Shown here: one piece after another, positions 33,256 to 42,510 of the stretch
How the letters are laid out: each line of letters begins with the position of its first letter
Position numbering within the stretch: the first letter of the stretch is position 1
NCBI GenBank assembly: GCA_009777095.1
Contig: WRMN01000008.1
Coordinates: 1-64,000, forward strand
Source: Bacteroidales bacterium
Lineage (GTDB): Bacteria; Bacteroidota; Bacteroidia; Bacteroidales; UBA932
Length of the DNA: 64,000 nucleotides
Reading direction: 5' to 3'
Made by a program: the position numbers and the translations under genes
Notes under the pieces: model-generated
Told to the model about the DNA's origin: nothing
Seen by the model: the letters and a program-made list of their open reading frames with translations, nothing else
The model's database searches: none

Positions 33256-33882
33256 ATGCCTGTAATTCACATAGCACAACAAGGTAAGGGGAGCATAATT
33301 GCAGTTTGGAAAATTACAGAAACGGAAGAATTTTTCACACAACACCACGATTGTCGATTAGACGAATATCAGCATATTGCCCACCCTCAGCGGCGGTTGG
33401 AGCGGCTTGCGGTTATGGCCTTACTGAGTAGCATGATAAAGAGCAAGGTATGCTTACGCCATCACGATAACGGCCGTCCCTATTTAGACAACAGCAAAGC
33501 GAATATAAGCATCACGCACAGCAAAGGTTTTGCTGCTGTTATTTATAACGAAAACGAAGCTGTAGGCATTGACATGGAAAGCCTTTCCCGTGATTTTTCG
33601 GCAGTGGAAAGAAAAGCCCTGTCTGATAAAGAGCGGGCATACCTGTCGGACGAGTGCCGCAACCTGCAATTGTGCATGCTTTGGTGCGCCAAAGAAGCTA
33701 TCTATAAGTGCGTGTCGGAAGAGGGTATTGATTTTGCGCAGCAGATTTTTATTGAAGAATTTACACCGAAAACAAAAGGAATATTAACAGCCCTATATAC
33801 CAATAACGACCGCAGTGTAACAAAATTTAAACTTCGGTATCAAACAATAGACGACCACATACTCGTGTACAATGAACTATGA
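33256..33882 (+). CDS. 4'-phosphopantetheinyl transferase (Sfp-like)
   Basis: The 208-aa enzyme moves the phosphopantetheine arm of CoA to a serine of carrier proteins. Motifs are VGIDMES with metal-binding D106 and E108, and WCAKEAIYK with K146, E147 and K151. It is closer in size to Sfp/EntD-type half-fused enzymes than to AcpS. The AcpP encoded at 1726 is a possible substrate. It lies one base after gldD and 43 bases before truB. Confidence 0.92.
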   Translation: MPVIHIAQQGKGSIIAVWKITETEEFFTQHHDCRLDEYQHIAHPQRRLERLAVMALLSSMIKSKVCLRHHDNGRPYLDNSKANISITHSKGFAAVIYNENEAVGIDMESLSRDFSAVERKALSDKERAYLSDECRNLQLCMLWCAKEAIYKCVSEEGIDFAQQIFIEEFTPKTKGILTALYTNNDRSVTKFKLRYQTIDDHILVYNEL

Positions 33883-33925
33883 AGGGATTTAAAATTCAAA
33901 GTTCAATAATTCAATCGCAAATCGC

Positions 33926-34657
33926 ATGTCCTCAACAAATCAACAAATTATGCAAATCATTAACATAGAAGAAGGCGCGATTATTTCTGTGGACAAGCCC
34001 TACGGCTGGACTTCGGCCGATGTGGTGCGCAAGATTAAATTCCTGCTGCAAAAGAAAACAGGTCAAAAGAAAATCAAGGTTGGCCACGCAGGCACCCTCG
34101 ACCCGTTGGCTACCGGAGTATTGCTGATTTGCGTTGGCAAAGCCACCAAGTTGGCCGACAGCCTGCAAGCCGAAGAGAAAGAATATATAGCCGATATACG
34201 CCTCGGCGCTACCACCCCCGGTTTCGACTTAGAAAAGGAAATTGACGCCACCTATCCCTTCGACCACATTACTAAAGAAGCGGTTGAACAAACACTTCAG
34301 CAGTTTATTGGGGTGCAGGAACAGATTCCACCCATTTTTTCCGCCAAACTTATTGATGGGAAAAGAGCCTACGAATTAGCCCGAGCCGGTCAGGAAATAG
34401 CCATGAAACCTGCCGTAATTACCATTAAAGAATTGCTTTTGCTAAGCTGCGATATTCCCGATATAACTATTAAAATCACCTGCAGTAAAGGCACTTACAT
34501 TCGTTCCTTAGCCCGCGACATAGGGCTATCCCTGCAAAGCGGAGGACACCTTACGGCGCTACAGCGCACCCGCAGTGGTAAGCACCGAGTGGAAGAGGCC
34601 TTCAATATGGAAACTGTAGAAAATATCATAAAAAATTTGGATTTCCATAGAAAATGA
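33926..34657 (+). CDS. truB: tRNA pseudouridine(55) synthase
   Basis: The 243-aa enzyme makes pseudouridine 55 in the T-loop of tRNAs. The catalytic Asp lies in GHAGTLDPLATG (D59 when counted from this start), with the N-terminal DKPYGWTS and the later GTYIRSLARD motif. It lacks the C-terminal PUA extension of some homologues, as expected for this size. ATG at 33950 is an equally possible start. It is probably read from the radC-gldD mRNA. Confidence 0.96.
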   Translation: MSSTNQQIMQIINIEEGAIISVDKPYGWTSADVVRKIKFLLQKKTGQKKIKVGHAGTLDPLATGVLLICVGKATKLADSLQAEEKEYIADIRLGATTPGFDLEKEIDATYPFDHITKEAVEQTLQQFIGVQEQIPPIFSAKLIDGKRAYELARAGQEIAMKPAVITIKELLLLSCDIPDITIKITCSKGTYIRSLARDIGLSLQSGGHLTALQRTRSGKHRVEEAFNMETVENIIKNLDFHRK

Positions 34658-34659
34658 TA

Positions 34660-34667
34660 TACCTTTG
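34660..34667 (+). promoter_or_regulatory. Promoter for queA
   Basis: TACCTTTG with TTTG at 34636-34639, 20 bases upstream, matches both Bacteroidota elements. It overlaps the 3' end of truB. Confidence 0.7.
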
Positions 34668-34701
34668 CAGGTTATAATTATGGGAATACCACAAAAAATA
34701 T

Positions 34702-35751
34702 ATGAAACTATCACATTTTAATTTCAAATTACCCAACGACCTCATTGCTAAATATCCGGCTAAGTACCGCGATGAATCACGTTTGTTGGTAGTCAACCGC
34801 AAAACAGGTAAATTCGAGCATAAAGTCTTTAAAGATATTGTGAAATATTTTTCGGACGGAGATGTTATGATTTTCAATAACACCAAGGTTTTTCCTGCTC
34901 GTCTTTACGGCAATAAGGAAAAAACAGGCGCTGAAATTGAGGTTTTCTTGCTGCGTGAACTCAACCGCGACCAACGCTTGTGGGACGTGCTCGTTGACCC
35001 TGCCCGCAAAATCCGCATAGGCAATAAATTATATTTCGGCGAAAACGATGCCTTAGTAGCCGAAGTGATTGATAATACCACTTCCCGCGGTCGTACCCTG
35101 CGTTTTCTGTTCGACGGAACCTATGACGAGTTTAAAAAGACCCTGTTTGGTATGGGTGAGGTGCCGCTTCCCAGATGGGTTCGTAAAAAAACAGAAGACA
35201 TTGATAATGAGCGTTATCAAACCATTTTTGCTAAACATGAGGGAGCCGTTGCCGCTCCCGCTGCAGGCCTTCACTTTAGCCGCGAACTGATGAAACGCCT
35301 CGAAATTAAAGGTATTAATACGGCTGAAATTACACTGCACATGGGCTTAGGCAGTTTTCGTACCGTTGATGTGGAAGACCTCACAAAGCATAAGACAGAC
35401 TCGGAGCAAATGATTATTAACGAAGAAAATGCGGCCATAGTCAATAAAGCCAAAGAAGCTAAAAAGAACGTATGTGCTATCGGCGCCACTGTACTGCGTG
35501 CAATAGAAACCTCCGTAACAACCCAAGACTTACTGAAACCTTATAATGGTTGGACTAACAAATTTATTTTCCCTCCTTACGAATTTAGCGTATCCAACCG
35601 TTTGGTAACCAACTTTCATCTGCCTTATTCTACCCTGCTGATGACTGCTGCTGCTTTCGGAGGTTACGAATTAACCATGAAAGCTTACGAAACCGCCGTA
35701 AAAGAAAAATATCATTTCGGAAGTTACGGCGACGCCTTATTGTTTATATAG
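34702..35751 (+). CDS. queA: S-adenosylmethionine:tRNA ribosyltransferase-isomerase
   Basis: The 349-aa enzyme adds the epoxycyclopentanediol from AdoMet's ribose to preQ1 in tRNA, forming epoxyqueuosine. Family signatures are the N-terminal [19 protein letters not shown], the [11 protein letters not shown] segment, [12 protein letters not shown] and the [10 protein letters not shown] stretch. Length is normal. The gene has its own promoter. The tRNA-Asn(GUU) encoded at 50189 is one of the tRNAs that carry queuosine in bacteria. Confidence 0.97.
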   Translation: MKLSHFNFKLPNDLIAKYPAKYRDESRLLVVNRKTGKFEHKVFKDIVKYFSDGDVMIFNNTKVFPARLYGNKEKTGAEIEVFLLRELNRDQRLWDVLVDPARKIRIGNKLYFGENDALVAEVIDNTTSRGRTLRFLFDGTYDEFKKTLFGMGEVPLPRWVRKKTEDIDNERYQTIFAKHEGAVAAPAAGLHFSRELMKRLEIKGINTAEITLHMGLGSFRTVDVEDLTKHKTDSEQMIINEENAAIVNKAKEAKKNVCAIGATVLRAIETSVTTQDLLKPYNGWTNKFIFPPYEFSVSNRLVTNFHLPYSTLLMTAAAFGGYELTMKAYETAVKEKYHFGSYGDALLFI

Positions 35752-35815
35752 TCCCCGACCTGATTTATAGAAAAAACGTACTGTCCGCCACTTATAAAAT
35801 TTAAAAAAATGTTTT

Positions 35816-36925
35816 ATGCAGTCCGAAGAAACAATGTATTACATTGCCATTGACCTTATTCCCGGCATAGGAAGCACCTTGGCAAAACGGCTTATTGCCT
35901 ACTGCGGAAGCGCACAGGCTGTATTTACCGCAAAGAATAACAGTCTGCAAAAAATTCCCGGCATAGGCGCCTTGCTGTCTAAGGAAATCGCTTCGCAAAA
36001 TGTATTAAAGCGGGCTGAAAAAGAAATGGAATTTATCCGAAAACACCGTATCAATACTTATTGTTATACCGATGATAATTATTCGGAACGCCTGCGGCAG
36101 TGCGACGACGGCCCTGTTGTGTTTTTTTCCAAAGGCAATATCGACTTTAACCGCGAGAAGTTTCTCAGCATTGTCGGGACAAGACATGCTACTTCTTACG
36201 GGCAGGCTATCTGTGAGAAAATCATTGGCGGATTAGCTGAGTTGGGGCACCGAGCGGTAATTGTAAGCGGCTTGGCCTACGGCATTGATATTTGCGCCCA
36301 TCGCGCAGCCCTTAACCACAAGCTCGACACGGTGGCGGTAATGGCTACAGGGCTTAATCAAATCTACCCAAGCAGCCATACAGGCACAGCAAGGCAAATT
36401 GTAGAACATGGCGCATTAATCAGCGATTTTATTTCCGATACGGAACTTGACCGTAAAAATTTTTTGAAACGTAACCGTATTATTGCAGGCTTGTCCGATG
36501 CAACCTTAGTCATAGAATCCAAGGCTAAAGGTGGCGCCCTGATTACGGCCGATATAGCCCAGTCGTATAACCGCGAAGTTTTTGCCGTGCCGGGGCGGGC
36601 GGGCGACCTCTTTTCGGCAGGTTGCAACAATCTTATCCGCCAAAATAAAGCGGCGTTGGTACAAAACGCCGAAGAAGTAGAATACCTCTTAGGCTGGGAA
36701 AAGAGCGCTAACCTGCAAAGCAAACAATTGCCCTTATTTTCCGACTTTTCCGAAGAAGAACAGCTTATTATCGAAGCCTTGCGCAACAAGGATTCGGAAG
36801 CCATAGACGTTATCAGCTACCGCACCGATATTCCTGTTGGGAAATTATCCTCCCTTTTGTTAGGTTTGGAATTTAAAGACATAATTAAAAGCCTACCGGG
36901 GAAACAGTACCTGCTGCGCAGATAG
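35816..36925 (+). CDS. dprA: DNA processing protein DprA
   Basis: The 369-aa protein loads RecA on incoming single-stranded DNA during transformation. It has an N-terminal helix-hairpin-helix region (about 10-60, LIPGIGSTLAKRL), the central Rossmann-like DprA domain with SIVGTRHATSYG, VVSGLAYGIDICAH and FLKRNRIIAGLSDATLVIESK, and a C-terminal winged-helix-like part. Length and motifs are complete. The dispersed presence of dprA in Bacteroidota does not in itself show competence. Confidence 0.95.
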   Translation: MQSEETMYYIAIDLIPGIGSTLAKRLIAYCGSAQAVFTAKNNSLQKIPGIGALLSKEIASQNVLKRAEKEMEFIRKHRINTYCYTDDNYSERLRQCDDGPVVFFSKGNIDFNREKFLSIVGTRHATSYGQAICEKIIGGLAELGHRAVIVSGLAYGIDICAHRAALNHKLDTVAVMATGLNQIYPSSHTGTARQIVEHGALISDFISDTELDRKNFLKRNRIIAGLSDATLVIESKAKGGALITADIAQSYNREVFAVPGRAGDLFSAGCNNLIRQNKAALVQNAEEVEYLLGWEKSANLQSKQLPLFSDFSEEEQLIIEALRNKDSEAIDVISYRTDIPVGKLSSLLLGLEFKDIIKSLPGKQYLLRR

Positions 36926-36988
36926 GACAAAAATAGAAGAATAGTGATGAAATATAGATAAAGATTGTTTTTGGATAAAATTTTTCCC

Positions 36989-36996
36989 TACCTTTG
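36989..36996 (+). promoter_or_regulatory. Promoter -7 element for tatD
   Basis: TACCTTTG lies 33 bases before the ATG at 37029. Confidence 0.65.
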
Positions 36997-37028
36997 CCCA
37001 ATAAAAATAATCAATAATAAAGATATAG

Positions 37029-37811
37029 ATGATTATTGACACTCACGTTCACTTAGCGGTCAAAGACTTTGCTCACGATTTGCCCGAGGTGTTGGAACGG
37101 GCGCAGGCTGTCGGCGTTCAAAAATTTATTATTCCGGGAGTTGACCGCGCTTCCTTTTTTCCTATGATGGAAGTAGTGCGCCGATACCCCGATAAATGTT
37201 TTCCTGCTGTGGGTTTACACCCCATTGATGTGTTTGACAACTGGCAGGAAGAGCTCAATTTTGTGGAAGAGCAATTAAGTAAACATAAATTTGTAGCCAT
37301 AGGCGAAACAGGAATGGATATGTACCACAACAAGGCACATGCAGCTGAACAACGGTTAGTATTTGAGGCGCAGATTAACTGGTCGCTCCGCTACAACCTG
37401 CCGCTGATTGTCCACTCGCGCGATGCCTTCGATGAACTTTTTTCCGTATTGGATAAATTCAAGGGGCAAGCGCTGTACGGCGTATTTCACGCCTTTTCGG
37501 GCAGCATTGAAATATACCGCCGCATTCAGAAGTATGGTGATTTTAAAATGGGTATAGGCGGGGTGGTAACTTTTAAAAACGCAGGCCTTGCCAACGTAGT
37601 AAAAAATTGCAGCCTTAGCGATATTATTTTGGAAACCGACGCCCCATGGTTAAGTCCCGTTCCATTCCGCGGTCAGCGCAACGAAAGCGCCCATTTGTCG
37701 TATGTAGTGGCAAAAATCGCCGAACTCAAAGGCTGCTCCCGCGAAGAGGTGGAAGAAACCACTACCCGCACTGCATTAACGCTCTTTCCATTAATGAATA
37801 ATGAACAATGA
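37029..37811 (+). CDS. tatD: TatD family metal-dependent hydrolase
   Basis: The 260-aa TIM-barrel enzyme has the family metal ligands: H6/H8 in DTHVHL, E in GETGMD, H in LIVHSRDA, H in GVFHAFSG and D in ETDAPWL. TatD proteins are 3'-5' DNA exonucleases or related phosphodiesterases, acting in DNA repair or degradation. Like other members it lacks any membrane segment. The stop codon overlaps the start of a 25-bp repeat copy. Confidence 0.93.
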   Translation: MIIDTHVHLAVKDFAHDLPEVLERAQAVGVQKFIIPGVDRASFFPMMEVVRRYPDKCFPAVGLHPIDVFDNWQEELNFVEEQLSKHKFVAIGETGMDMYHNKAHAAEQRLVFEAQINWSLRYNLPLIVHSRDAFDELFSVLDKFKGQALYGVFHAFSGSIEIYRRIQKYGDFKMGIGGVVTFKNAGLANVVKNCSLSDIILETDAPWLSPVPFRGQRNESAHLSYVVAKIAELKGCSREEVEETTTRTALTLFPLMNNEQ

Positions 37812-37885
37812 TTGCTTTGCAACCGACAATGACGATTGAACTTTGAACTTTATAACTTTACAACTTTGAACTTTACAACTACGTA
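37810..37885. repeat. Degenerate copy of the 25-bp element plus TTGAAC repeats
   Basis: Bases 37810-37834 match 19 of 25 positions of the element at 51367-51391 and, as there, begin at the stop codon of the upstream gene. Units of the ACTTTGAAC type follow up to the asparaginase start. Confidence 0.65.
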
Positions 37886-38913
37886 TGACTCGCATCTTGG
37901 TAATATACACCGGCGGCACCATAGGCATGAAACAAAACCCTGAAACAGGCGCCTTGCAGCCCTTCAATTTCGAGCAAATCAGGGAAGAAATGCCCGTGTT
38001 GAAAAAATTCAACTTTACTATTGACGCCATTAGTTTCCACCCTTTAATTGATTCTTCGGACGTGCAGCCCGATTTTTGGATAAAGCTATGCCGAGCTATT
38101 GCTGAAAATTATGATAAATACAGCGGCTTTGTTATTCTTCATGGTACCGATACCATGGCCTACACCGCATCTGCTCTCAGTTTTATGCTGGGAAACCTCG
38201 AAAAACCTGTAATACTCACAGGCAGCCAATTGCCTATAGGTGCCATTCGTACCGACGGCATGGAAAATATGGTCTCGGCCATTGAAATTGCAGCCACACG
38301 GTACAGAGGCCGTCCCTGCATTTCGGAGGTATGTATATTTTTCGGAACTAAGTTACTCCGCGGAAATCGTACTACCAAAGACAGTGCCGAGTTATTCGGC
38401 GCCTTCCGCTCGGGCAACTATCCGTTCTTAGCCGAAGCGGGCATACATATTAAATTTAATCATAACAATATTCATCGTACCGGACAATGGGGAAAACCCT
38501 TACACCTGCATACTAATTTAGACACCAATGTAGCTGTATTAAAAATTTTTCCGGGCCTTAACCCGCAATTAATGAAAAATATCCTGTCGCTTCCCGAATT
38601 GCGTGCTGTGGTGTTAGAAACCTACGGCTCAGGAAATGCGCCAACAACTCGCTGGTTTATAGACACATTGAAAGCTGCATCGGATAGAGGATTAATTTTG
38701 ATAAACGTTACCTCCTGCCCAACCGGCGGCGTGAACATGGAAAAATACGCTAATGGGCTTACCTTGAAAGAAGTAGGTGTAATTAGCGGCTATGACATGA
38801 CTACAGAGGCTGCGATATGTAAACTTTTTTTACTCTTAGGTCAAGAAGGAGATAATGAGGTTGTTAAACTATTATGGCAAAAAAATATTAGTGGTGAGAT
38901 GACTATTAATTGA
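37885..38913 (+). CDS. ansA: Type I L-asparaginase
   Basis: The 342-aa cytoplasmic-type asparaginase hydrolyses asparagine to aspartate and ammonia. The nucleophile motif TGGTIGM is at 9-15 (T12), and the second motif LHGTDTMAYTA with its Thr-Asp pair is near residues 83-93. No signal peptide is present, in line with type I enzymes. Aspartate made here could feed the pyrB reaction encoded at 59861-60769, though the two are not linked in an operon. Confidence 0.94.
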   Translation: MTRILVIYTGGTIGMKQNPETGALQPFNFEQIREEMPVLKKFNFTIDAISFHPLIDSSDVQPDFWIKLCRAIAENYDKYSGFVILHGTDTMAYTASALSFMLGNLEKPVILTGSQLPIGAIRTDGMENMVSAIEIAATRYRGRPCISEVCIFFGTKLLRGNRTTKDSAELFGAFRSGNYPFLAEAGIHIKFNHNNIHRTGQWGKPLHLHTNLDTNVAVLKIFPGLNPQLMKNILSLPELRAVVLETYGSGNAPTTRWFIDTLKAASDRGLILINVTSCPTGGVNMEKYANGLTLKEVGVISGYDMTTEAAICKLFLLLGQEGDNEVVKLLWQKNISGEMTIN

Positions 38914-39008
38914 AAAATTATTCGTACATTGCACTTTCTTTCTAAAACGAAATAAACTAAATTATTAAAAAATAAAAATTGTTTAACATTCAAACTATCA
39001 AAAACATT

Positions 39009-39725
39009 ATGAAAAAACTGTTTATGATCCTGACCTTTATCGGTCTTATGGTTTTCACTGCACAGTATGCCTTTGCTCAAGAAGCTGCTGCTGAACAATC
39101 GATTCACCAAGAATTAAAAGTCAAATTTATTGAAGGCGGCGCCGGCTTTATGGGCGTGATTTTGCTTACTTTAGTATTGGGATTGGCTATTGCGATTGAA
39201 CGTATTCTGTACCTCAATTTGTCAACGGTAAATACCGAGAAATTATTGAAGAGTGTGGAAGACGCATTAGCTCAAGGAGGTATTGAAGCGGCTAAAGATG
39301 TATGCCGTAACACCCGCGGCCCTGTTGCCAGTATTTTCTATCAAGGTCTAAGCCGTATGGACGAAGGCATTGAAGTAGTAGAAAAAACGGTTGTTTCCTA
39401 TGGTTCCGTACAAATGAGCCAGTTGGAAAAAGGCCTGTCGTGGATTCAGTTGTTCATTGCCGTTGCGCCTATGTTAGGGTTCTTGGGAACAGTACTCGGT
39501 ATGATTACGGCTTTCGACGACATTGCCAATGCAGGTACTATTTCGCCGAACATTGTAGCCAGTGGTATGAAAATAGCCCTGATCACCACCGTGGGCGGTT
39601 TGGTGGTAGCTATCATTCTCCAGATATTCTACAACTACCTCTTGTCGAAAATTGACAGTTTGGTTATAGCTATGGAAGACACTTCCATTTCTTTAATTGA
39701 CATTTTAGTTAAGCACAACAAATAA
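39009..39725 (+). CDS. exbB: ExbB/TolQ-family proton channel
   Basis: The frame opens at a TTG at 38979, but the ATG at 39009 gives a proper signal segment (MKKLFMIL to AFAQ) of the kind usual in Bacteroidota ExbB. The 238-aa protein has three TM helices and the MotA/TolQ pattern with GLSWIQLFIAVAPMLGFLGTVLGM, the core of the proton path. With ExbD it energises TonB-dependent outer membrane transport. It is the first gene of an operon exbB-X-exbD-exbD. Confidence 0.94.
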   Translation: MKKLFMILTFIGLMVFTAQYAFAQEAAAEQSIHQELKVKFIEGGAGFMGVILLTLVLGLAIAIERILYLNLSTVNTEKLLKSVEDALAQGGIEAAKDVCRNTRGPVASIFYQGLSRMDEGIEVVEKTVVSYGSVQMSQLEKGLSWIQLFIAVAPMLGFLGTVLGMITAFDDIANAGTISPNIVASGMKIALITTVGGLVVAIILQIFYNYLLSKIDSLVIAMEDTSISLIDILVKHNK

Positions 39726-39739
39726 ATCGAAGATGGCTT

Positions 39740-40156
39740 ATGAAATTAATTAAATATTTTGCATGGTTCCTTTGGGGGGTATCAGCCGTTATCCTGATTC
39801 TGTTTCTTTTTGGTTCAAAAACCGAGGGGGACATGGGGTCGATTGGTATGTACCTGAGTTGGGGATACATCTTGATAGGGGTAGCTGCCTTGGCGGCAAT
39901 CGGACTACCACTGATACACATGGCACAAAACCCCAAGTTACTGAAAAAGACATTATTGTACATAGGTATTATGTTGATTGTGGGTATAATTGCCTACCTT
40001 TTGGCAACGGAAATTTTAGGCCCCACTACCGCTAAATATACAGCTAATGAAGTGAAATGGACGGAAACGGGCATTATTGCCACGTATTTCTTCCTTGTAG
40101 CGGCAGTATTGGCCATTTTTGCAGGTGGCCTCATTAATATGATTAGAAACCGTTAA
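39740..40156 (+). CDS. Four-helix membrane protein of the exb operon
   Basis: The 138-aa protein has four predicted TM helices (about 4-24, 35-60, 69-90, 105-135) and no known motif. It lies 14 bases after exbB and 11 before exbD. A small membrane protein at this place is a regular feature of Bacteroidota exb operons, so it may be an accessory subunit of the energising complex. That role is inference. Confidence 0.75.
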   Translation: MKLIKYFAWFLWGVSAVILILFLFGSKTEGDMGSIGMYLSWGYILIGVAALAAIGLPLIHMAQNPKLLKKTLLYIGIMLIVGIIAYLLATEILGPTTAKYTANEVKWTETGIIATYFFLVAAVLAIFAGGLINMIRNR

Positions 40157-40167
40157 TTTAAATTACT

Positions 40168-40752
40168 ATGGCAAGACCAGTAGGTGAAATTAATGCAGGC
40201 TCAATGGCCGATATTGCGTTTTTGATACTGATATATTTCCTGATGACTACCACCATGGATATTGATACCGGCTTGGCCCGTCGTTTACCGCCGTATGAAG
40301 ACACGCAAGAAAAAATTGAAATCAATCGTCGGAACATTATGGTGGTGCTTATCAATAAAAGCGACCGTCTTTTTGCCGGAAATCAGCCGATGGAAATAGG
40401 TATGCTGCGGGAAACGGTGAAGGAATTTATTATGAATCCTACGGACCACCCCAACAAATCGGTAATAGAAAGGAAAGCAATACCTGGTATTAGGGGTGAA
40501 GTTCCCGTATCAAAAGGAGTGATATCTTTGCAAAACGACCGCGGTACCAGTTATAATGCCTATATCGCCGTGCAAAACGAATTGGTGGCCGCCTTTAATG
40601 AACTGCGCGATGACTTTTCGAGAATGCATTTCGGCAAGGTATATACCGCTCTCGACGATGACCAGCAAGCAGCGGTAAGGGAGGCTATTCCGCAAACCAT
40701 ATCGGAGGCTGAACCTAAGGAAGTCGGCGCCGCTAAATCAGGAGGACGTTAA
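40168..40752 (+). CDS. exbD: ExbD/TolR-family biopolymer transport protein (first)
   Basis: The 194-aa protein has one TM helix near the N-terminus with the key aspartate in SMADIAFLILIYFLM, the proton-handling residue of ExbD. The rest is a periplasmic domain that in this group is longer than in enterobacterial ExbD (about 140 residues). A second exbD follows after one base. Two different ExbD chains could form a heteromeric pair inside the ExbB pentamer. Confidence 0.93.
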   Translation: MARPVGEINAGSMADIAFLILIYFLMTTTMDIDTGLARRLPPYEDTQEKIEINRRNIMVVLINKSDRLFAGNQPMEIGMLRETVKEFIMNPTDHPNKSVIERKAIPGIRGEVPVSKGVISLQNDRGTSYNAYIAVQNELVAAFNELRDDFSRMHFGKVYTALDDDQQAAVREAIPQTISEAEPKEVGAAKSGGR

Positions 40753-40753
40753 T

Positions 40754-41218
40754 ATGGCAAAATTTGCAAGAAAAGGTAAAGGGGGTTTGCCCCGTATTAA
40801 TACCGCTTCTCTTCCGGACGTGGTGTTTATGTTATTGTTCTTCTTCATGACAGTAACTACTTTCCGTGAAACCGAGCAAATAGTAACGGTAAAAGTGCCC
40901 GACGCTACCGAAGCCGTTAAAATAGATCGGAAAGAATTAACTTGTTACATTTATGTAGGAGTGCCCGTACAGCAATTGCAAGGGCAATATGGTACTGACT
41001 CCCGCATACAGTTAAACGACAAGATTTGTACGATTGATGAAATCCGCGATTTTATTGCTTCCGAACGTGAAAGCAAATCCGAAGCCGACCGTCAGTTGAT
41101 GACTACCTCATTGAAAGTCGATAGGGACGTACGCATGGGGATTGTTACCGACATCAAACAGGAACTGCGCCGTTGCAGCGCTTTGAAAATTTCTTATTCC
41201 TCTATGATACCGCTGTAA
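40754..41218 (+). CDS. exbD: ExbD/TolR-family biopolymer transport protein (second)
   Basis: The 154-aa protein has an N-terminal basic stretch, one TM helix with conserved Asp in SLPDVVFMLLFFFM, and a periplasmic domain of about 110 residues. It starts one base after the first exbD stop. It ends the exb operon; a hairpin terminator follows 22 bases later. Confidence 0.93.
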   Translation: MAKFARKGKGGLPRINTASLPDVVFMLLFFFMTVTTFRETEQIVTVKVPDATEAVKIDRKELTCYIYVGVPVQQLQGQYGTDSRIQLNDKICTIDEIRDFIASERESKSEADRQLMTTSLKVDRDVRMGIVTDIKQELRRCSALKISYSSMIPL

Positions 41219-41240
41219 CCTAAATTAAGTATATTATTAA

Positions 41241-41272
41241 AACGCTCATCTTGGATAGATGGGCGTTTTTTT
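41241..41272 (+). terminator. Rho-independent terminator of the exb operon
   Basis: Arms 41241-41251 and 41257-41267 pair fully with one G-U, followed by a T-run to 41272. The T-run abuts the -7 element of the phosphatase gene at 41274. Confidence 0.88.
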
Positions 41273-41273
41273 G

Positions 41274-41281
41274 TATCTTTG
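41274..41281 (+). promoter_or_regulatory. Promoter -7 element for alkaline phosphatase
   Basis: TATCTTTG lies 20 bases before the ATG at 41302, so its upstream part overlaps the exb terminator stem. Confidence 0.65.
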
Positions 41282-41301
41282 CGGTTATAAAGATTTCTCT
41301 T

Positions 41302-42507
41302 ATGAATAAAAAAATCATTTTATGGCTTGTTGTACTGTTTACTGCGCTCCAAGCCTACGCACAAACACCCAAGTATGTGTTTTTGTTTATCGGCGACGGT
41401 ATGGGTTTAGCTCAGGTATCGGCTGCCGAAGCTTATTTGTCGGCCAAAGATAAGGTTATAGGCAACAAATATCTGTCGTTTAGTCGGTTTCCGATTATCG
41501 GCTTATGCACAACCTTTTCTGCCGATTCATTTACAACCTGCTCTTCGGCAGCAGCTACGGCTTTGGCTTGCGGTTCCAAGACCAACAACGGCATGGTAAA
41601 TATTACTCCTTCGGGCGATACCTTGTGGCCTATTAGTTATAAACTTCGCGATGCAGGCTACAAAATCGGCATAGCCACCACCGTGAGCATCGACCACGCT
41701 ACGCCCGCCGCATTTTATGCCGCTTCCAGTAAACGCAGCGATTATTACGATATTGGCAGGCAGTTGCCTCTTGGCCGCTTCAACTTCTTCGCCGGAGGGG
41801 GATTTTTGAGCCCTAAAGGAAAAAAAGGCGACCAACCCGACCTGCATGAGCTTGTAAGCGAGGCGGGATATACGATTGTACGCCGTCCGCAAGAGATTAG
41901 CAATGGAAAAGACAAGGTTGTACTATTTCAATCTGAAAATAAAGGTTCCAACCTTCCCTTCGCTATTCGCCGTGAACAGGACGACCTTACATTAACGCAA
42001 ATTACAGAAGCCGCCATCAGGGTCTTGGAGAATGATAAGGGCTTTTTTGTAATGATTGAAGGCGGACAAATCGACTGGGCTTGCCATAACAACGACGGCG
42101 CTGCCGCAGTGCTTGAAACTATTGATTTTGCAGAGGCTGTTCAGGTTGCTGTAGATTTTTACAACAAATATCCGAACGAAACCCTTATTATTGTAACTGC
42201 CGACCACGAAACAGGCGGTATGGGTTTAAATATCGCAAAGGGAGCTAATTTACTATTGGTAGATGAAAAAATAGACCGTAGTTCGGTCGATACCCAAACT
42301 TATATGAGCGCCGATGAAAAAAAGAAAGAAGAAAAAGAAGCGCTGTCCCTGCACAATAAACACATCGGCTTCGGTTGGACGACTACTGACCACACAGGCA
42401 CTGCCGTTCCGATATATGCCATTGGCGCAGGCAGCGAACTGTTCGGCGGTAAAATGGACAACACCGACATTCCCAAGCGCATCTGCAAGGCAATGGGGGT
42501 GGAGTAG
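41302..42507 (+). CDS. Secreted alkaline phosphatase
   Basis: The 401-aa protein has a signal peptide ending at AYAQ (residue 21). The catalytic chain shows metal motif FIGDGMG (D32), nucleophile region TTCSSAAATALACG with S81 in the place of E. coli S102, an EGGQIDWACHNND metal segment and TADHETGG with zinc ligands. It releases phosphate from monoesters in the periplasm or at the surface. The residue before the nucleophile is Cys rather than Asp, as in a group of alkaline phosphatases of this order. The usual Pho regulation cannot be seen. Confidence 0.9.
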   Translation: MNKKIILWLVVLFTALQAYAQTPKYVFLFIGDGMGLAQVSAAEAYLSAKDKVIGNKYLSFSRFPIIGLCTTFSADSFTTCSSAAATALACGSKTNNGMVNITPSGDTLWPISYKLRDAGYKIGIATTVSIDHATPAAFYAASSKRSDYYDIGRQLPLGRFNFFAGGGFLSPKGKKGDQPDLHELVSEAGYTIVRRPQEISNGKDKVVLFQSENKGSNLPFAIRREQDDLTLTQITEAAIRVLENDKGFFVMIEGGQIDWACHNNDGAAAVLETIDFAEAVQVAVDFYNKYPNETLIIVTADHETGGMGLNIAKGANLLLVDEKIDRSSVDTQTYMSADEKKKEEKEALSLHNKHIGFGWTTTDHTGTAVPIYAIGAGSELFGGKMDNTDIPKRICKAMGVE

Positions 42508-42510
42508 GAG

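Noticed and set aside
41251-41301. Extension of the alkaline phosphatase frame upstream of 41302
   Set aside because: It runs through the exb terminator and the promoter, and the signal peptide begins at the ATG 41302.
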